From Folioceros fuciformis (taxonomy: Eukaryota; Anthocerotophyta; Anthocerotopsida; Anthocerotales), in contig JBNGIO010002838.1 of NCBI GenBank assembly GCA_049999805.1, positions 1-23,852 of the forward strand: DNA of 23,852 nt. Direction: 5' to 3'. Made by a program: the position numbers and the translations under genes. The notes under the pieces were generated by a model. The model worked only from the letters and a program-made list of their open reading frames with translations. It was not told the DNA's origin and did not search any database. This document shows, one piece after another, positions 8,735 to 18,640 of the stretch (position 1 is its first letter; every line of letters begins with the position of its first letter).

Positions 8735-10192
8735 CAGCTACTCAAGAGCTCAAGTTTCCAACCCCTAATGGGAAGGAGAAAGCAGCGAGGGTCCCTAAGG
8801 GGCCCAACTTCATGGTGAGGAGCTGAAACGATACCAAGCCTTGTTTTCCAAATTTCATGATGTCTTCATTACAGAGCACGCGGAGATGCCAGCCACCAAC
8901 CTGGGGGAGTTTCGCATCAACATCCCTGCTGACACAAAACCCAAAATGCAAAAGTTACGAAGGTTGTCCCCCAAACACATGCAGGAGGTGAAGGAAGAGG
9001 TAGAGCGGCTCTTAGAAGCTGGTTGCATCGAGCCTGTAGAAGAGCCAGAGTGGGTGTCCCCCATTGTGATTTCAATGAAGAAGAATGGGAAGATTTGGAT
9101 ATGTGTGGACTTTCGAAAACTGAACAAGGCAACAGTGAAGGACAAGTATCCTCTGCCTTTCACTGATGAGATCTTGGACGAGGTGGCAGGACATGAAATG
9201 TACTCCTTTTACGATGGTTACAGTGGGTTCTACCAAGTCGCGATTGCCAAGGAAGATCAACTCAAGACTGCGTTTGTTATCCCATGGGGAGTATTCATGT
9301 ATAAAGTGATGCCCTTTGGCCTCTGTAATGCCCCATCAATCTTTCAGAGGTTTATGGTTGAAGCACTGCAGACCACCATAGGGAAGTGTCTCAGAGTTTT
9401 CCTTGACGACTTTGCTGTCTACGGGAAACGAGCTGAACATCTTACCTACCTAGAGCTGGTCTTCAGTTGCCTTCAAAAAGCAAGACTGGGTCTTAACCCG
9501 CAGAAGTGTGTGTTTGGCGTTAAGGGTGGTGAACTCTTAGGCTTTATGGTCGACGGCACTGGGGTCAAGGCTGATCCTAAGAAGATTGAAAAGATAACGA
9601 GGAGACCTCCACCAGCTTCACAAACAAAAGCAAGGTCCTTCGTCCAAGCAGCCCGTTATTATCAACGGCTAGTTCCGTCCTTCATTGACGCAGCAGCCCC
9701 TCTCTACAACCTGTTCCGCAAAACCCAAGGCTGGGATTGGGATGATGCCGCTAATAAGGCTTTTGTTGGGCTTAAGGCTTTGATGGCCTCATACCAGGTA
9801 ATGAGGAACCCTCAGTGGGATTCTACGTTTTTTGTAAGTTTGGAGGTCACAGGAAACTCGTTGGAGTACAACCTTTTCCAGAAGAATGCTATGTCTAACC
9901 TTTTCCATCCTGTGTACTTTGGAGAATGCTTGCTGACTAATTGTGAGTCAAGGTACAGTGATGTAGAAAAAACTACAGCAGCTATGGTGGCAGCAACCCG
10001 GAAATACCACCACTACCTAACAGGTAACAAATTTGTATTCTTGGTTAGGCTACATCCCATTTGATACCTCATGAACTTGCCAAACCTCACTGGCCGATTT
10101 GCTAGATGGATTTGCGCCTTGACCGGATATGAGTTTGAAGTAAAGGTTAAAGGATTGCAATTCATGGAGATGGAAACCGGGCTCTGTGGTTA
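8735..10192 (+). pseudogene. Ty3/gypsy RT with degenerate first RNase H
   Basis: This is the RT and RNase H part of a gypsy polyprotein. Worn text before the main frame (YPATQELKFPTPNGKE, about 8730-8775, then HGEELKRYQALF in frame) joins an uninterrupted 407-codon frame from 8841 to 10064. RT motifs in order: LEAGCIEPVEEPEWVSPIV, WICVDFRKLNKATVKDKYPLP, SFYDGYSGFYQVAI (first catalytic Asp, about residue 125), MPFGLCNAPSIFQRFM, VFLDDFAVYG (Asp 189-190) and the connection PLYNLFRKTQGWDWDDAANKAF. The following RNase H fold keeps its shape (YSDVEKTTAAMVAATRKYHH) but has Glu, Thr and Arg where the family has its acidic residues. After a TGA at 10062 the same frame reads the domain end (YLMNLPNLTGRFARWICALT) to a TAG at 10190. 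There is no natural start, as protease and gag are missing on the left. The RT itself looks intact. Confidence 0.9.
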
Positions 10193-10879
10193 GAAGTCGG
10201 AAGCAGTGGAAAGCACTAAACAAGAGGAACAGATGGTACCATCAGAAGCAATAAGATGTGAAGCACCTATGTAGAGGAAAAAAACTTTCGACACTCCCAT
10301 TTTGAGTGACAGAATGAGCAGGCTGCAATTTTTTGTGTGAAGGAACGAGCAAATCGGCTTAGTATGTGAATAAGATGGGGTATTCATACCCAAAAATGGC
10401 CTTGGTCTTTGGGTGTTTGGGATACCGAAGACCATGATCTAGAAGTAGTGAGTGAGGGTGCCCTTGGGCCTTGGTGGTTCGGGGGCATTTAGGAGATTAT
10501 ATATATCTCCCCCTTTTGGAAATAAGGAATAGAAATGAGTAGGGAAGGGGGTTAGCTAGTTGTGAATTTACGAAAAAGGATGGGTTGAGGTGATTGGGCG
10601 ACGGTGGCCAGTGGGGCAACCGTTGCGAAAAGGACGACTGGTGGTAGTCTAACTGGCAGTAGTGAGAGAAGAAAATGGCTAGTATAAAAACCCTAAAGGG
10701 AAGTCTGGAAGGGAATTAAGTTAGTCTTCGAAACGTAAAGGGCAGTAACCCGGGAGCGTGAAGGCGGCTGGAAGGGAAGCAGATGCTGAGGCAACAGGAC
10801 GGGCCGAGGCAAGCAGCGAGTGCTCAGCGAGAGAGAGAAGGGACCGCAGAAGCCGGAGCACGAGGAGGAGATTGGCGGG
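10193..10879 (+). promoter_or_regulatory. Possible LTR or leader with TATA box
   Basis: No convincing gene is present. A TATA-like TATAAAAA at 10683-10690 is followed by about 190 bp of G/A-rich leader before the ATG of ORF1, which suits a 5' LTR promoter plus untranslated leader. An AT-rich run (ATTATATATATCTCCC, 10497-10512) lies upstream. I found no clear TG/CA ends or primer site, so LTR limits are unknown. At 10243-10266 lies a 24-bp tract nearly identical to part of the second RNase H of the downstream gypsy fragment. Confidence 0.4.
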
Positions 10880-13251
10880 ATGAGGTCACGTCCTGAACTG
10901 CTGCCTCGAGTACCAGAGCAGGAGGGGGAACCTCCTGTCCCCCGGATCAACCTACTCTTGTGGCCCAACATGGAGCACTGGAGGGTCAGAGCAGGAGGGT
11001 TGGTGGATGAATTGGGTCTGGGTTTCATGACCCATAAGTGGAACCACGCGGCGCCACAGTTGGTCAGGGAGTGCGCCCTAAGGTTGAGGGAACCTGTCCG
11101 TGAGAAAGGGATCAGAGGTAGACCGCAGGGGTGGAATCTGGAGCTAGTAAGGAGGGTGTATGGTCGTGACCAGCGAGAAGAGGGAGGATTGGTGCTGGAG
11201 TCCCTAAGGAAACGAGGGGGGGGGGTACGGGAGACGCTGAAGGACTGCTCAAACCAAGCACGAAGAAGGAGGCTAACGGATGGTTGGTTCGCGATATGGC
11301 GAGCCCGCAGCTGATGGGTCTGGCCAGGTGGTTTCTTAGCTTTCTCCAGGTTTGCAAACAGGATTATCTGTCTGACCAGATGCTCCTGTTTGTGCATGAG
11401 GTAGTGAAGGGGACCAGGATTGATTGGGGAAAAATTCTGTATGCGAGGATGGACGAGGAGAGGCAGAATTTGGCCCTGTCCTCTCCTCAGCCCTCGATGA
11501 TTTCCCCATTTCTAGTGCATATTTATAGTTATCCTAACCTGGTGTCGGAACTGGAGGTGTTGGCTTCACTGCACATGTGGAGGCCAATCAGGGATGTAAA
11601 ATGGAAGCATGTTGAGCCAGTGAAGGCTGACTCTAGCAGTTGGGAGTTGGGAAGTGGGGACAGCTTGGAGGGGAAGGTCCCTGTCAGGCCTAAGAAGAAG
11701 ACAGCGGCTCAGGGGAAGACCCTTGCCTAGAGGAGATGGGTCCGCGGGCATAGCACGAGAGGAGGGAGTAGGCCGGAGACATCGGACACAGCCCTGGAGC
11801 AAACCGAAGGTAAGACAGAGGAGCAGGCTGTACAAGAATAGGAGCTCGCTAATCAGGGGGTTATGGATCAAGAACTGGAAGAGCAGGGGTAGGATGAAGC
11901 AAGGCTGGAGGGGTCTCAAGAGTAGACGTTAGCCGCCGAGTTAATTCCTCCCAGGCATGAGAGCAAATTAGGGCATGATTCGGCGCAAGGAGCTTTTTCC
12001 GAATGGGAGGAAATCTTCAGGAGCATTCCTCAGAAGGATAGGCTGCAGGTGGGAAACCTGGAGAAGCTGAGGGAGTTTCCGGGCAAGGAGATTACGGCAA
12101 GGGGGATGACGGTTGGAAAGGCGCAGGAGGTGGATCTGCCAGGGCTGACTGCCAAAATGGTACAGGCCCAAGCAGATCTCCTGGACCAGGCTGCTAGGGC
12201 ACTGACCTAGCTGAGTGTGCAGGCAGAACGGGAAGCCGAGGCCTGAGGGAAAGAAGCAGAGGCATACCGGAAGGAGGCTGAAGCCCGGAGGCTACTGGCA
12301 GAATCGGAGACGGCGTGGCAGCAGCTGGAGGAGAGACAATGAGTCCTGGATAAAGAGAGGGCATAGGCTGAGGAAGAGGTACGCTAGGCGAAGGCTGAGG
12401 TCCAAGCACTAAGGGAGCAACAGGGGATCCTACTAGCTCAGGTGAGGGAGGCCCATGAGACTAACCTGGAGATACAGTAGGAGATGGCCAAGGCGCAAGA
12501 GCTGGAAATAGCAGCAGTGGAACAAGCCCAGAAGCTGGCTGACAGGTACAAGCGGGAGCGAGACGAAGCCAGAGAGAGAGTGAAGGGGAAGGGTAATGTT
12601 GGGCGCCCAAGTCAAACGGCGACCCCGGTAGCTGAAGAGGCTACCGATAGTCGAGCAGGGGAACCGGTAATCGAGCGGACTACCGGTAGCCGAGTAGCCG
12701 CCAGGGCTACCGGTAGCCCGGCTGAGCCCAGAGTAGCCGAGGGACCAGCCCTGGGAACCAAGGAAGAAACAGCGAAGGCGCCTGAGCTTAGGCGCTCCAG
12801 GAGATTGACCCGCACCAAAAGGACAGAGCCAGAGGAAGCAACAGCTGGACGGGTGAAGGACCTTCAGGTACCCTAGAAAGATGGGGAACAGACAGCCCAC
12901 GGTAGTCCAAGGGAGGAAGGGGTAAGCACCTCCTTTATGACAGAAGGTCAGGTTGTGCTGCAGTATGAGGAGGAGGCTTCCTATGTGCCAGGTCTTTATG
13001 TGGAAGGGGCCAGAGTTCTTAAACTGTTTCTACATGTACGTATGGGCACAGGAGGGCCGCGGGGCTACGGCCTGCATATGAGGACCCGCAAGGGACTCTA
13101 CCGATACAGCTGGTGGGTGACAAGCCTGCCCCATTGCTACGCGGAGGCAGTTCTGGAAGAGTTGACGGAAGAAGAGGCCCAACGATGGGTAGAACGAGAG
13201 CCTGTTGCCATCCTCAGTAACCAGAGGAGGAGGGGAAACAGTAGTTCTTAG
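10880..13251 (+). pseudogene. Gypsy ORF1: gag-like domain plus long coiled coil, many stops
   Basis: From the ATG at 10880 frame 2 is open to a run of ten G (11216-11225). Frame 1 then carries on plausibly to 13249, so a single frameshift at the G run joins them. The first part (WNHAAPQLVRECALRLREP, NGWLVRDMASPQLMGLARWF, FVHEVVKGTRIDWGKILYAR, VHIYSYPNLVSELEVL) has the layout of the N-terminal domain of plant gypsy gag-like ORFs often labelled putative plant transposon protein; this is resemblance of pattern, not a search result. About 12060-12560 is a charged coiled coil rich in Glu, Ala, Gln and Arg. 12600-12860 is a low-complexity Thr/Arg/Glu linker with CCGGTAGC-type micro-repeats. 12937-13248 is a compact end domain (YVPGLYVEGARVLKLFLHVR). 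In frame 1 there are eleven internal stops, nine TAG and two TGA. It is a dead gene, probably of the capsid or its partner. Confidence 0.7.
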
Positions 13252-14875
13252 CGGTGGGTCCCACCTGTGCCGCCGCCGGACAGGTCCAACAGCAGTAGTG
13301 ACGTAGAGATCCTGTGGGAAGATCTGCCTGATCAGTGGAGGGGTAGGAGAGGAAGAGGGGGACAGTGAGAGGGGACGCGTGCAGACCGGGGGGAAGGCGC
13401 CAGCGGCGTGGAGAGTGGCAATAGTAATTGCAGGCTAGGATAGCGTTTTTTTTTGGAATGCTTTTACTTGGAGTGGAGGCGCTTGGAATCTAAGAGCGCA
13501 GATTGACCCCTGACGGACTTTATAGCGGAAAGACCGCCACCACCGTGTATAAGAGGCCAGCTTGAGGCCTGGGAAATTAACAAAAATCAGCCCAATTACC
13601 CAACCTTGTAGGAGTCTAGCGATAGCCGTTGCCGGACAGGAGGTCCAGGCAAGCACACGCCCGTAGCAATCTGGGGGTGTGGGTGCAGGTGGTGGATGCT
13701 CCGTGATTGAGCCCGAGGACGAATCGGGAGGTGGAACCTCGCCGAGTGGGAGACGAGCTCCTCAACTATCCTCGGGGCGATCACGTGGGGTGGTGAAGAC
13801 GTCGGAGCCGAATCCGCGGGTTTGGAGTGGAAGCCGGTATCCCTTCCCTTAGCCCCGGTGTCTCAGCATTCCTTAACTCCATAGGAGAAGGCCCAGAGGG
13901 GCAGGACCGAGTGTGGAGTCGAGAAAATGTGAACAGGTGAGGAAGTGAGATTAAGAGGGATAGTGAGAGTGAATGTGTGACGTTGAATGGTCGTCAGGAC
14001 AGGCCTGCGCGACTGGGGGTGCGTATGTGAGAAGTGGTGGTAGAAGTACGAGAAGGCTGCATGGTGGAAGCCGCTGAAACCCGTGTGAGGGAGGAGTGGA
14101 CTGGAGACTATAATCGAAAAGGGACCTTTGGAGGCGTCGTGGATGGGGCGCTGCGAACCGAGGACGAGTGCCCGGAGTTTGAGGAAAAGAGGAACCATAA
14201 AAGTGGAGCCGCCGAGTTGGAGTGATTAAGCGCCGACAAAACCCTGGTGCGTGTGTAGCTGAAAGACGATTGTGTGTAAACCGGCCTGGGTTTGGGCTGA
14301 GGTCGCGTGGATAGATTGAGGACTGTAGTGTCCAAGGCCCCTTCAAAACTTCCTGAGTGCCAATAGGTGCACGACGAACGCTGGTGTGTTTTAATCGAGG
14401 TACTGGAGAACTGGCGGGTATGGGCGGAGGTCTGTGAGTTCGTAGGTGAGCGCGACTAGGAGTAAGTTGCTGGCGATTTTGGGAGGCAAAGGATTGGTAA
14501 GTAGGTATTAGAGGGTAACCCAGGTTAGTGGAGAGAGGAGGAGGCTTAGAGATAGATAGAGAGAGAAAGTGGGATCCACTGGGGTAGCCGGATGGGTGAC
14601 CATTACCCGGAGAGGAAAGGGAGTTGTCTGGAGGGAAACGGGGGTAGTCCTGAGCAGAAGTAGTTGTAGGGGCAACGGAGTGGTTGAGGCGGTTGAAGAA
14701 GTGGCCGGAGCTAGGGTCGTCAGGAAGTCAGGAAGAGTGGGAGCGCCCGGGTGTGACTTGGGTAGTTGGGGGGTCCTGAGGAGATAGGTACCCTTAAGGT
14801 AGTAATTGATTTTGAGAGGAAACCTGTGTAGTTGGACACAAATCATTCCCTTGGGATCGAATCCCAGTGCTATAA
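13252..14875 (+). other. 1.6-kb G-rich stretch without a recognised gene
   Basis: Protease and RT would be expected here if the flanking ORFs belong to one element, but I see neither a DSGA/DTGA box nor any RT motif in any frame. The plus strand is rich in G and in GGAG/GGTG text. The open frames are low-complexity Gly/Val/Arg or Ser/Pro/Thr readings that look like composition artefacts. A hairpin-like TTGGGATCGAATCCCAG at about 14851 mimics a tRNA T-arm but has no tRNA around it. The stretch is best read as untranslated or replaced sequence. Confidence 0.5.
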
Positions 14876-17230
14876 CGGCAAAGAGGGTTTGTGTGGACCT
14901 CGCAGCACCCCCAGGTGCAATATTTTCCCCCGCAACCTACAAGGCAACGAAGAGCAACAGCCAAGGAGGAAGACAAGTCCCCATTTTGGCCACCACCCTG
15001 GCTGAAAAATGAAGGTGAATTCCCCACCAGTGAGACATGGAAGATGTGGACTGATGGAGCAGTTTCGCAAGGTAGGGGAGGCGTAGGAATCTTCTTGCTA
15101 GGTCCTATTGGGAAACCAGCTCGGAAGATTGGCAAGTGTGTCCCTATAAGTACTAATAACGAGGCCGAATACCAGGCGATGGAGCATGTGTTGGAGGAAG
15201 CCTTAGGGCTAGGAGTGAAATACCTTAGTGCCTTCTCGGACAGCCAATTATTGGTAAAGCAACTGTTGGGCAAGTATGAGGTTAGAGCAAAGAATCTGGT
15301 GGGAATGCATAGCAAGATCCTAGAGATGATCCCAAGGTTTGGAGGTTTTGCTCTTACTCATGTTTCTAGGAACATGAATGTAGTAGCAGATGAATTGGCA
15401 AAGAAGGCATTACGGGATGATCTTGGACCGAATGTTCCAACATCAGATAAGATGATTACTCTTGCCATTCTTGATTACTGTGTTGAAAAACCTGAAGCCT
15501 GTGCTAAGGGGATGTGGCATATTCAAGTGGATACTGCCTCATCAATAACCTGGGGTGCTGGTTTTGCATCCCTGATACTAGGGCCAGATGATAAGGAAGT
15601 AGCCTTGGTATCTAAGTCAGTCAACAGGTCTCACCCAAAGTTGCTGGTGATGCAGGCTATCAAGGAAGGACTGGCAGAAGCAATAAGATGTGGAGCACTC
15701 CATGTTACCATGTTTTCCAACAACCTTCTTGTGATAAGGGCCCTTCGGGCTGGATTGAAGTCCTATGTTGGAAGGCAGAAGCTTGAAGAAGATTTAGCAG
15801 CCGTTGAAGGTACAGCTGCTCTCTTAAGGTGTGTAAACTATATACACACTAATACCCTAGTCTTTCCGGTCAAACCAGAGAGGGATGTGAAAAGCTATGC
15901 TGAGGCAACAGTCTTTAACATCCGATGTTTTGAAGGAGAAGGGGAGCTGACCACCCTAGTTGTTCAAGTCGAGGACCCGGCTACATTATATGGACAGATC
16001 ACAGATTTCATCACTAGTGCGAAGCTACCTGAGGAACCACCTGGTTATGATAAGAAGATAGCTAAGTGGTCCAAGGATTATGCAGTGGTGGAAGGGAGGC
16101 TGTTTAAGACTGGGCCAAATACAATACTTAGGATGTGTGTGTGGGGCCAACAGATTCCTCGCATTCTGTTTGAGATGCATGATTTAGTCTGTGGAGGCCA
16201 TTTTGATGCAGCCGCAACAACAAAGAAGATTCTGCACGCTGGTTACTACTGGCCCAACATGTTCAAAGATGCTCGTGCCTATTGTCAACACTGTTACAGT
16301 TGCCAAAGGTATGCCACAGTTTCCTTAAAACAAGGTTTGCTCAATCCAATCTTCCCAACCGGTTCGTTTGTCAAGTGGGGGTTGGACTGCATTGGACCCT
16401 TGGCACCTGTCTCCCTTCACGGGAACAAGTATATCATAACAGCTACTGTTTATGCCACGAAGTGAATTGAAGCTTAGGCTTTACCATCATTATCAAGAGA
16501 GCTCATCGGACATTTCCTATACTCGAATGTGATCAGTAGGTTTGGATGCACAGCAGAGATAGTAAGTGACCAAGGATGGGAGTTTGTAAACAACATGATG
16601 GAAGGGGTGACCCGAGCCAACTCAGTCAAGCACAGGTTAGCTACACCTTACCACCCAATCACTAACAGGCAAGCAGAAAGCACCAACAAGGTAGCTATCA
16701 AGGTGTTGGCTAAGCTATGTGAGGCGGAACCCCAAAGATGGGATGCCCACCTTCCTGGGGCACTATGGGCTATCAGGACCCGAACCAAGGCTATTTCGGG
16801 TTTATCCCCGTTTGCTCCGGTATATGGAGCACCGGCCAGAGTACCTTCACAAGTGGAGACAGCCACTGTTGGATTTGGGATCATTGCTGCAGGGGTTCAA
16901 CCTGAGCAGCGGGCACTTGAGCTGAATGAGCTAGAGGAGGTGAGAAAGGTGGCCTTCCAAAGGGAAGAACACAGTAAGATGAGATAGAAAGTGGTCCTGG
17001 ATGAAGGGAGGAAGATGTATACATTAGAACCTGGAGATTGGGTCCTGAAGCTTAACGTCTGGCGTTACATGAAGAAGGAGCTAGGGTATAAACTGAAGCC
17101 ACGATGGGAAGGACCCTTCTTACTACAGGAGGTCTTCACTAAGGGTGCTACCAAGATACTCTTACCACCAGATTTCACGGCTCAGGAGGAGGTAGTGAGT
17201 CTTAGCTACCTGAAGAAGTTCTTTGCCTGA
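14876..17230 (+). pseudogene. Gypsy RNase H, second RNase H-like domain and integrase
   Basis: One frame runs from 14876 to the TGA at 17228-17230, broken by TGA 16463, TAG 16475 and TAG 16985. No ATG precedes the first domain, so it is the 3' part of a polyprotein. Numbering from 14891: residues 50-175 are an archaeal-like RNase H as in plant Tat elements, with all acidic residues (WTDGAVS Asp54, NNEAEY Glu93, FSDSQL Asp117, VVADELAKKA Asp167). Residues 208-345 repeat that fold (WHIQVDTASSITWGAGFASL, AIKEGLAEAIRCG, VTMFSNNLLVIRALRAG) but have lost most of the acidic residues. Integrase follows, with an HHCC zinc end (FEMHDLVCGGHF, then CQHCYSC), KWGLDCIGPL, IVSDQGWEF and RQAESTNKVA as the DDE triad. 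The C-terminal part has EPGDWVLKLNVWRY and KPRWEGPFLLQEV. Its own RT is missing upstream. Confidence 0.92.
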
Positions 17231-17521
17231 GTCAAGTAGGTAGATGCTCCCGTCTAACCAGATAAGGCATTTAACCTTACTCTTTGAGATTATATGCAAG
17301 CGAGGGAGGAAAAAAGGTTATGAGGTATGTGACTAGAGGGAGGGGGAGTTCATCTAACCTTGAGGGTGTCTAAGTTATTATGAGTGGACAAGTTAGGTAG
17401 GATCGTGTGGTTGTGAGCGTTTGGTATTTTTAGGATAGGGCTACTATTTAGGTTGTTGGTGAGAGCGCACTGAAGATGGCCACATTGAGGGATCCTCATA
17501 GAAGAGAGGCAGTGAGGTTGA
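17231..17521 (+). other. Spacer between integrase and the downstream ORF
   Basis: No gene is recognised. It contains a purine run AGAGGGAGGGGGAG at 17335-17348, like a polypurine tract, but the following TTCATC is not an LTR start. It may be an internal second tract or a leader for the downstream ORF. Confidence 0.4.
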
Positions 17522-18337
17522 ATGATGGCTTCAGGCGTGCTGTGGATCCCTTATGACCCACAGGCCCTGCAAAGACCTAGAACAAGGAAGGAGGTAGATT
17601 TGTGGGTTCGTTATTGCGAAAGGCACCACTATTGGTGTTGTATAGAAAGCCTTGAGGAACTTAGGCCACCTCTGATATCCTTAGCCCAGTCTTGCAGCTT
17701 CGAATGGACGAAGGCTTGCAATGTGAGCTTCAACGCAATGAGGAATCACCTGTGGCTCCATCAAGTCTCTGCGGGGTTAGAGGCCCTAGGGTTGGTTAGT
17801 AATAGCCCTTGTCTAGATGCCCGGCCTACTAAACATGGTGAGTTGATTGTATTGCTAGCATCTTTGAGGGACTCAGGTCGAAGTCAGGAGTATGGGAAGT
17901 GGTGGGAGCTAGTGTCGCCCTTCCTCACCATGCTACGAAAGGATCTTCCTTTTTGGAGATGGACCAACGAATGTGAAATATCATGGCTGGTCTTAAGGCA
18001 ATTTGAGCAGGACATTCGTGAAGAGTAGGAGAGTAGTGAGGAAGATGGTGAGACAAGCAGGCTAGTAAAATCTTTTGCTAGCTTGTTTGAAGAGAGAGTT
18101 AGCAGTGGAAGTGATCGGAAGATAAAGAGATATGATTCTCCCACTAAAAAGCCAAGACACCACAGTATGGAAGAAGGCCATCCAACCTCAGCAACATATC
18201 AGGGGGATAGCGAGGCCTGGCGCGCGGCCGTGGGTGTGCCAGCTGAGGGAAATGTCACCAAAGGAAGGACGCTAGATGCCCATCCAGCGATGCAAGAGGC
18301 GATCAGGAAGGAAGACCTTAGGAGCCACAAAGAGTAG
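17522..18337 (+). pseudogene. Extra ORF downstream of integrase, RT-connection-like repeats
   Basis: It begins with two adjacent ATGs at 17522 and 17525. It is open for 168 codons to a TAG at 18026, then open in the same frame to 18337, about 271 codons in all. No database family is recognised. Residues 19-77 (PRTRKEVDLWVRYCERHHYW, then PPLISLAQSCSFEWTKACNV) and 101-162 (SPFLTMLRKDLPFWRWTNEC) each resemble the gypsy RT-RNase H connection, where a Tyr/Arg-rich helix leads to PLxxLLxKxxxFxWTxEC and a helix. The likeness of the two blocks suggests an internal duplication. The tail after the TAG is Ser/Glu/Lys-rich with a possible nuclear-type basic patch (DRKIKRYDSPTKKPRHH). Position after integrase matches the slot of extra ORFs in some plant gypsy elements. 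Function is unknown. Confidence 0.6.
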
Positions 18338-18640
18338 ACAGTAAGATATTTTGTATTGAGAGGAGGAGAGGGGTTTCCGGAGCTTTACAGTGGAATATCT
18401 AGACTAGCAACATGTGGTATAAAGCCTTGGCCTTCGTAGCCATGGCCAAGCAGAGGGCCTATACGTCTGTCTTTGCTGCTAGATCTTGTCGTACCATCAG
18501 CTGTAATCTCCATCTATGGATTGTGCTTGAGAGTCAGTCTAGCAGCCTTGCGTCTCGTCGACTCAATGAGGTGTGCGTTCTGCTTCTTGTGCACCACATG
18601 ATACTACATTATGGTTACGGGACTTGAAAGATCGAGGGAG
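18338..18640 (+). other. Stretch without a recognised gene, purine tract at its end
   Basis: No coding signal is seen. A purine-rich GAAAGATCGAGGGAG (18626-18640) directly precedes TGATACAACGTCAG, which could be a polypurine tract followed by a 3' LTR start at 18641. This is plausible because it follows the last ORF of the gypsy element, but no matching 5' LTR was found. Confidence 0.4.

Noticed and set aside
10693-11397. 234-codon minus-strand frame opposite ORF1
   Set aside because: Low-complexity Ser/Pro/Arg reading antisense to the gag-like frame, with no motif.
14851-14868. tRNA-like T-arm, TTGGGATCGAATCCCAG with a 7-nt loop
   Set aside because: No acceptor stem, D-arm or anticodon arm can be placed around it at tRNA spacing, so it is not called as a tRNA gene.
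13863-15315. Long minus-strand frames rich in Ser, Pro and Thr opposite the G-rich stretch and the RNase H
   Set aside because: They have no family resemblance and lie opposite a real plus-strand gene or in strongly skewed sequence; treated as shadows.
17335-17348. Purine run as the polypurine tract of the gypsy 3' LTR
   Set aside because: The next bases (TTCATC) do not give a TG start and a coding ORF follows; the tract at 18626-18640 is a better candidate.
10880-18337. TAG/TGA read as sense codons (altered code or RNA editing that removes stops)
   Set aside because: The window is nuclear-type DNA with a U2 gene, frameshifts accompany the stops, and decay by C-to-T change explains the pattern without a new code.
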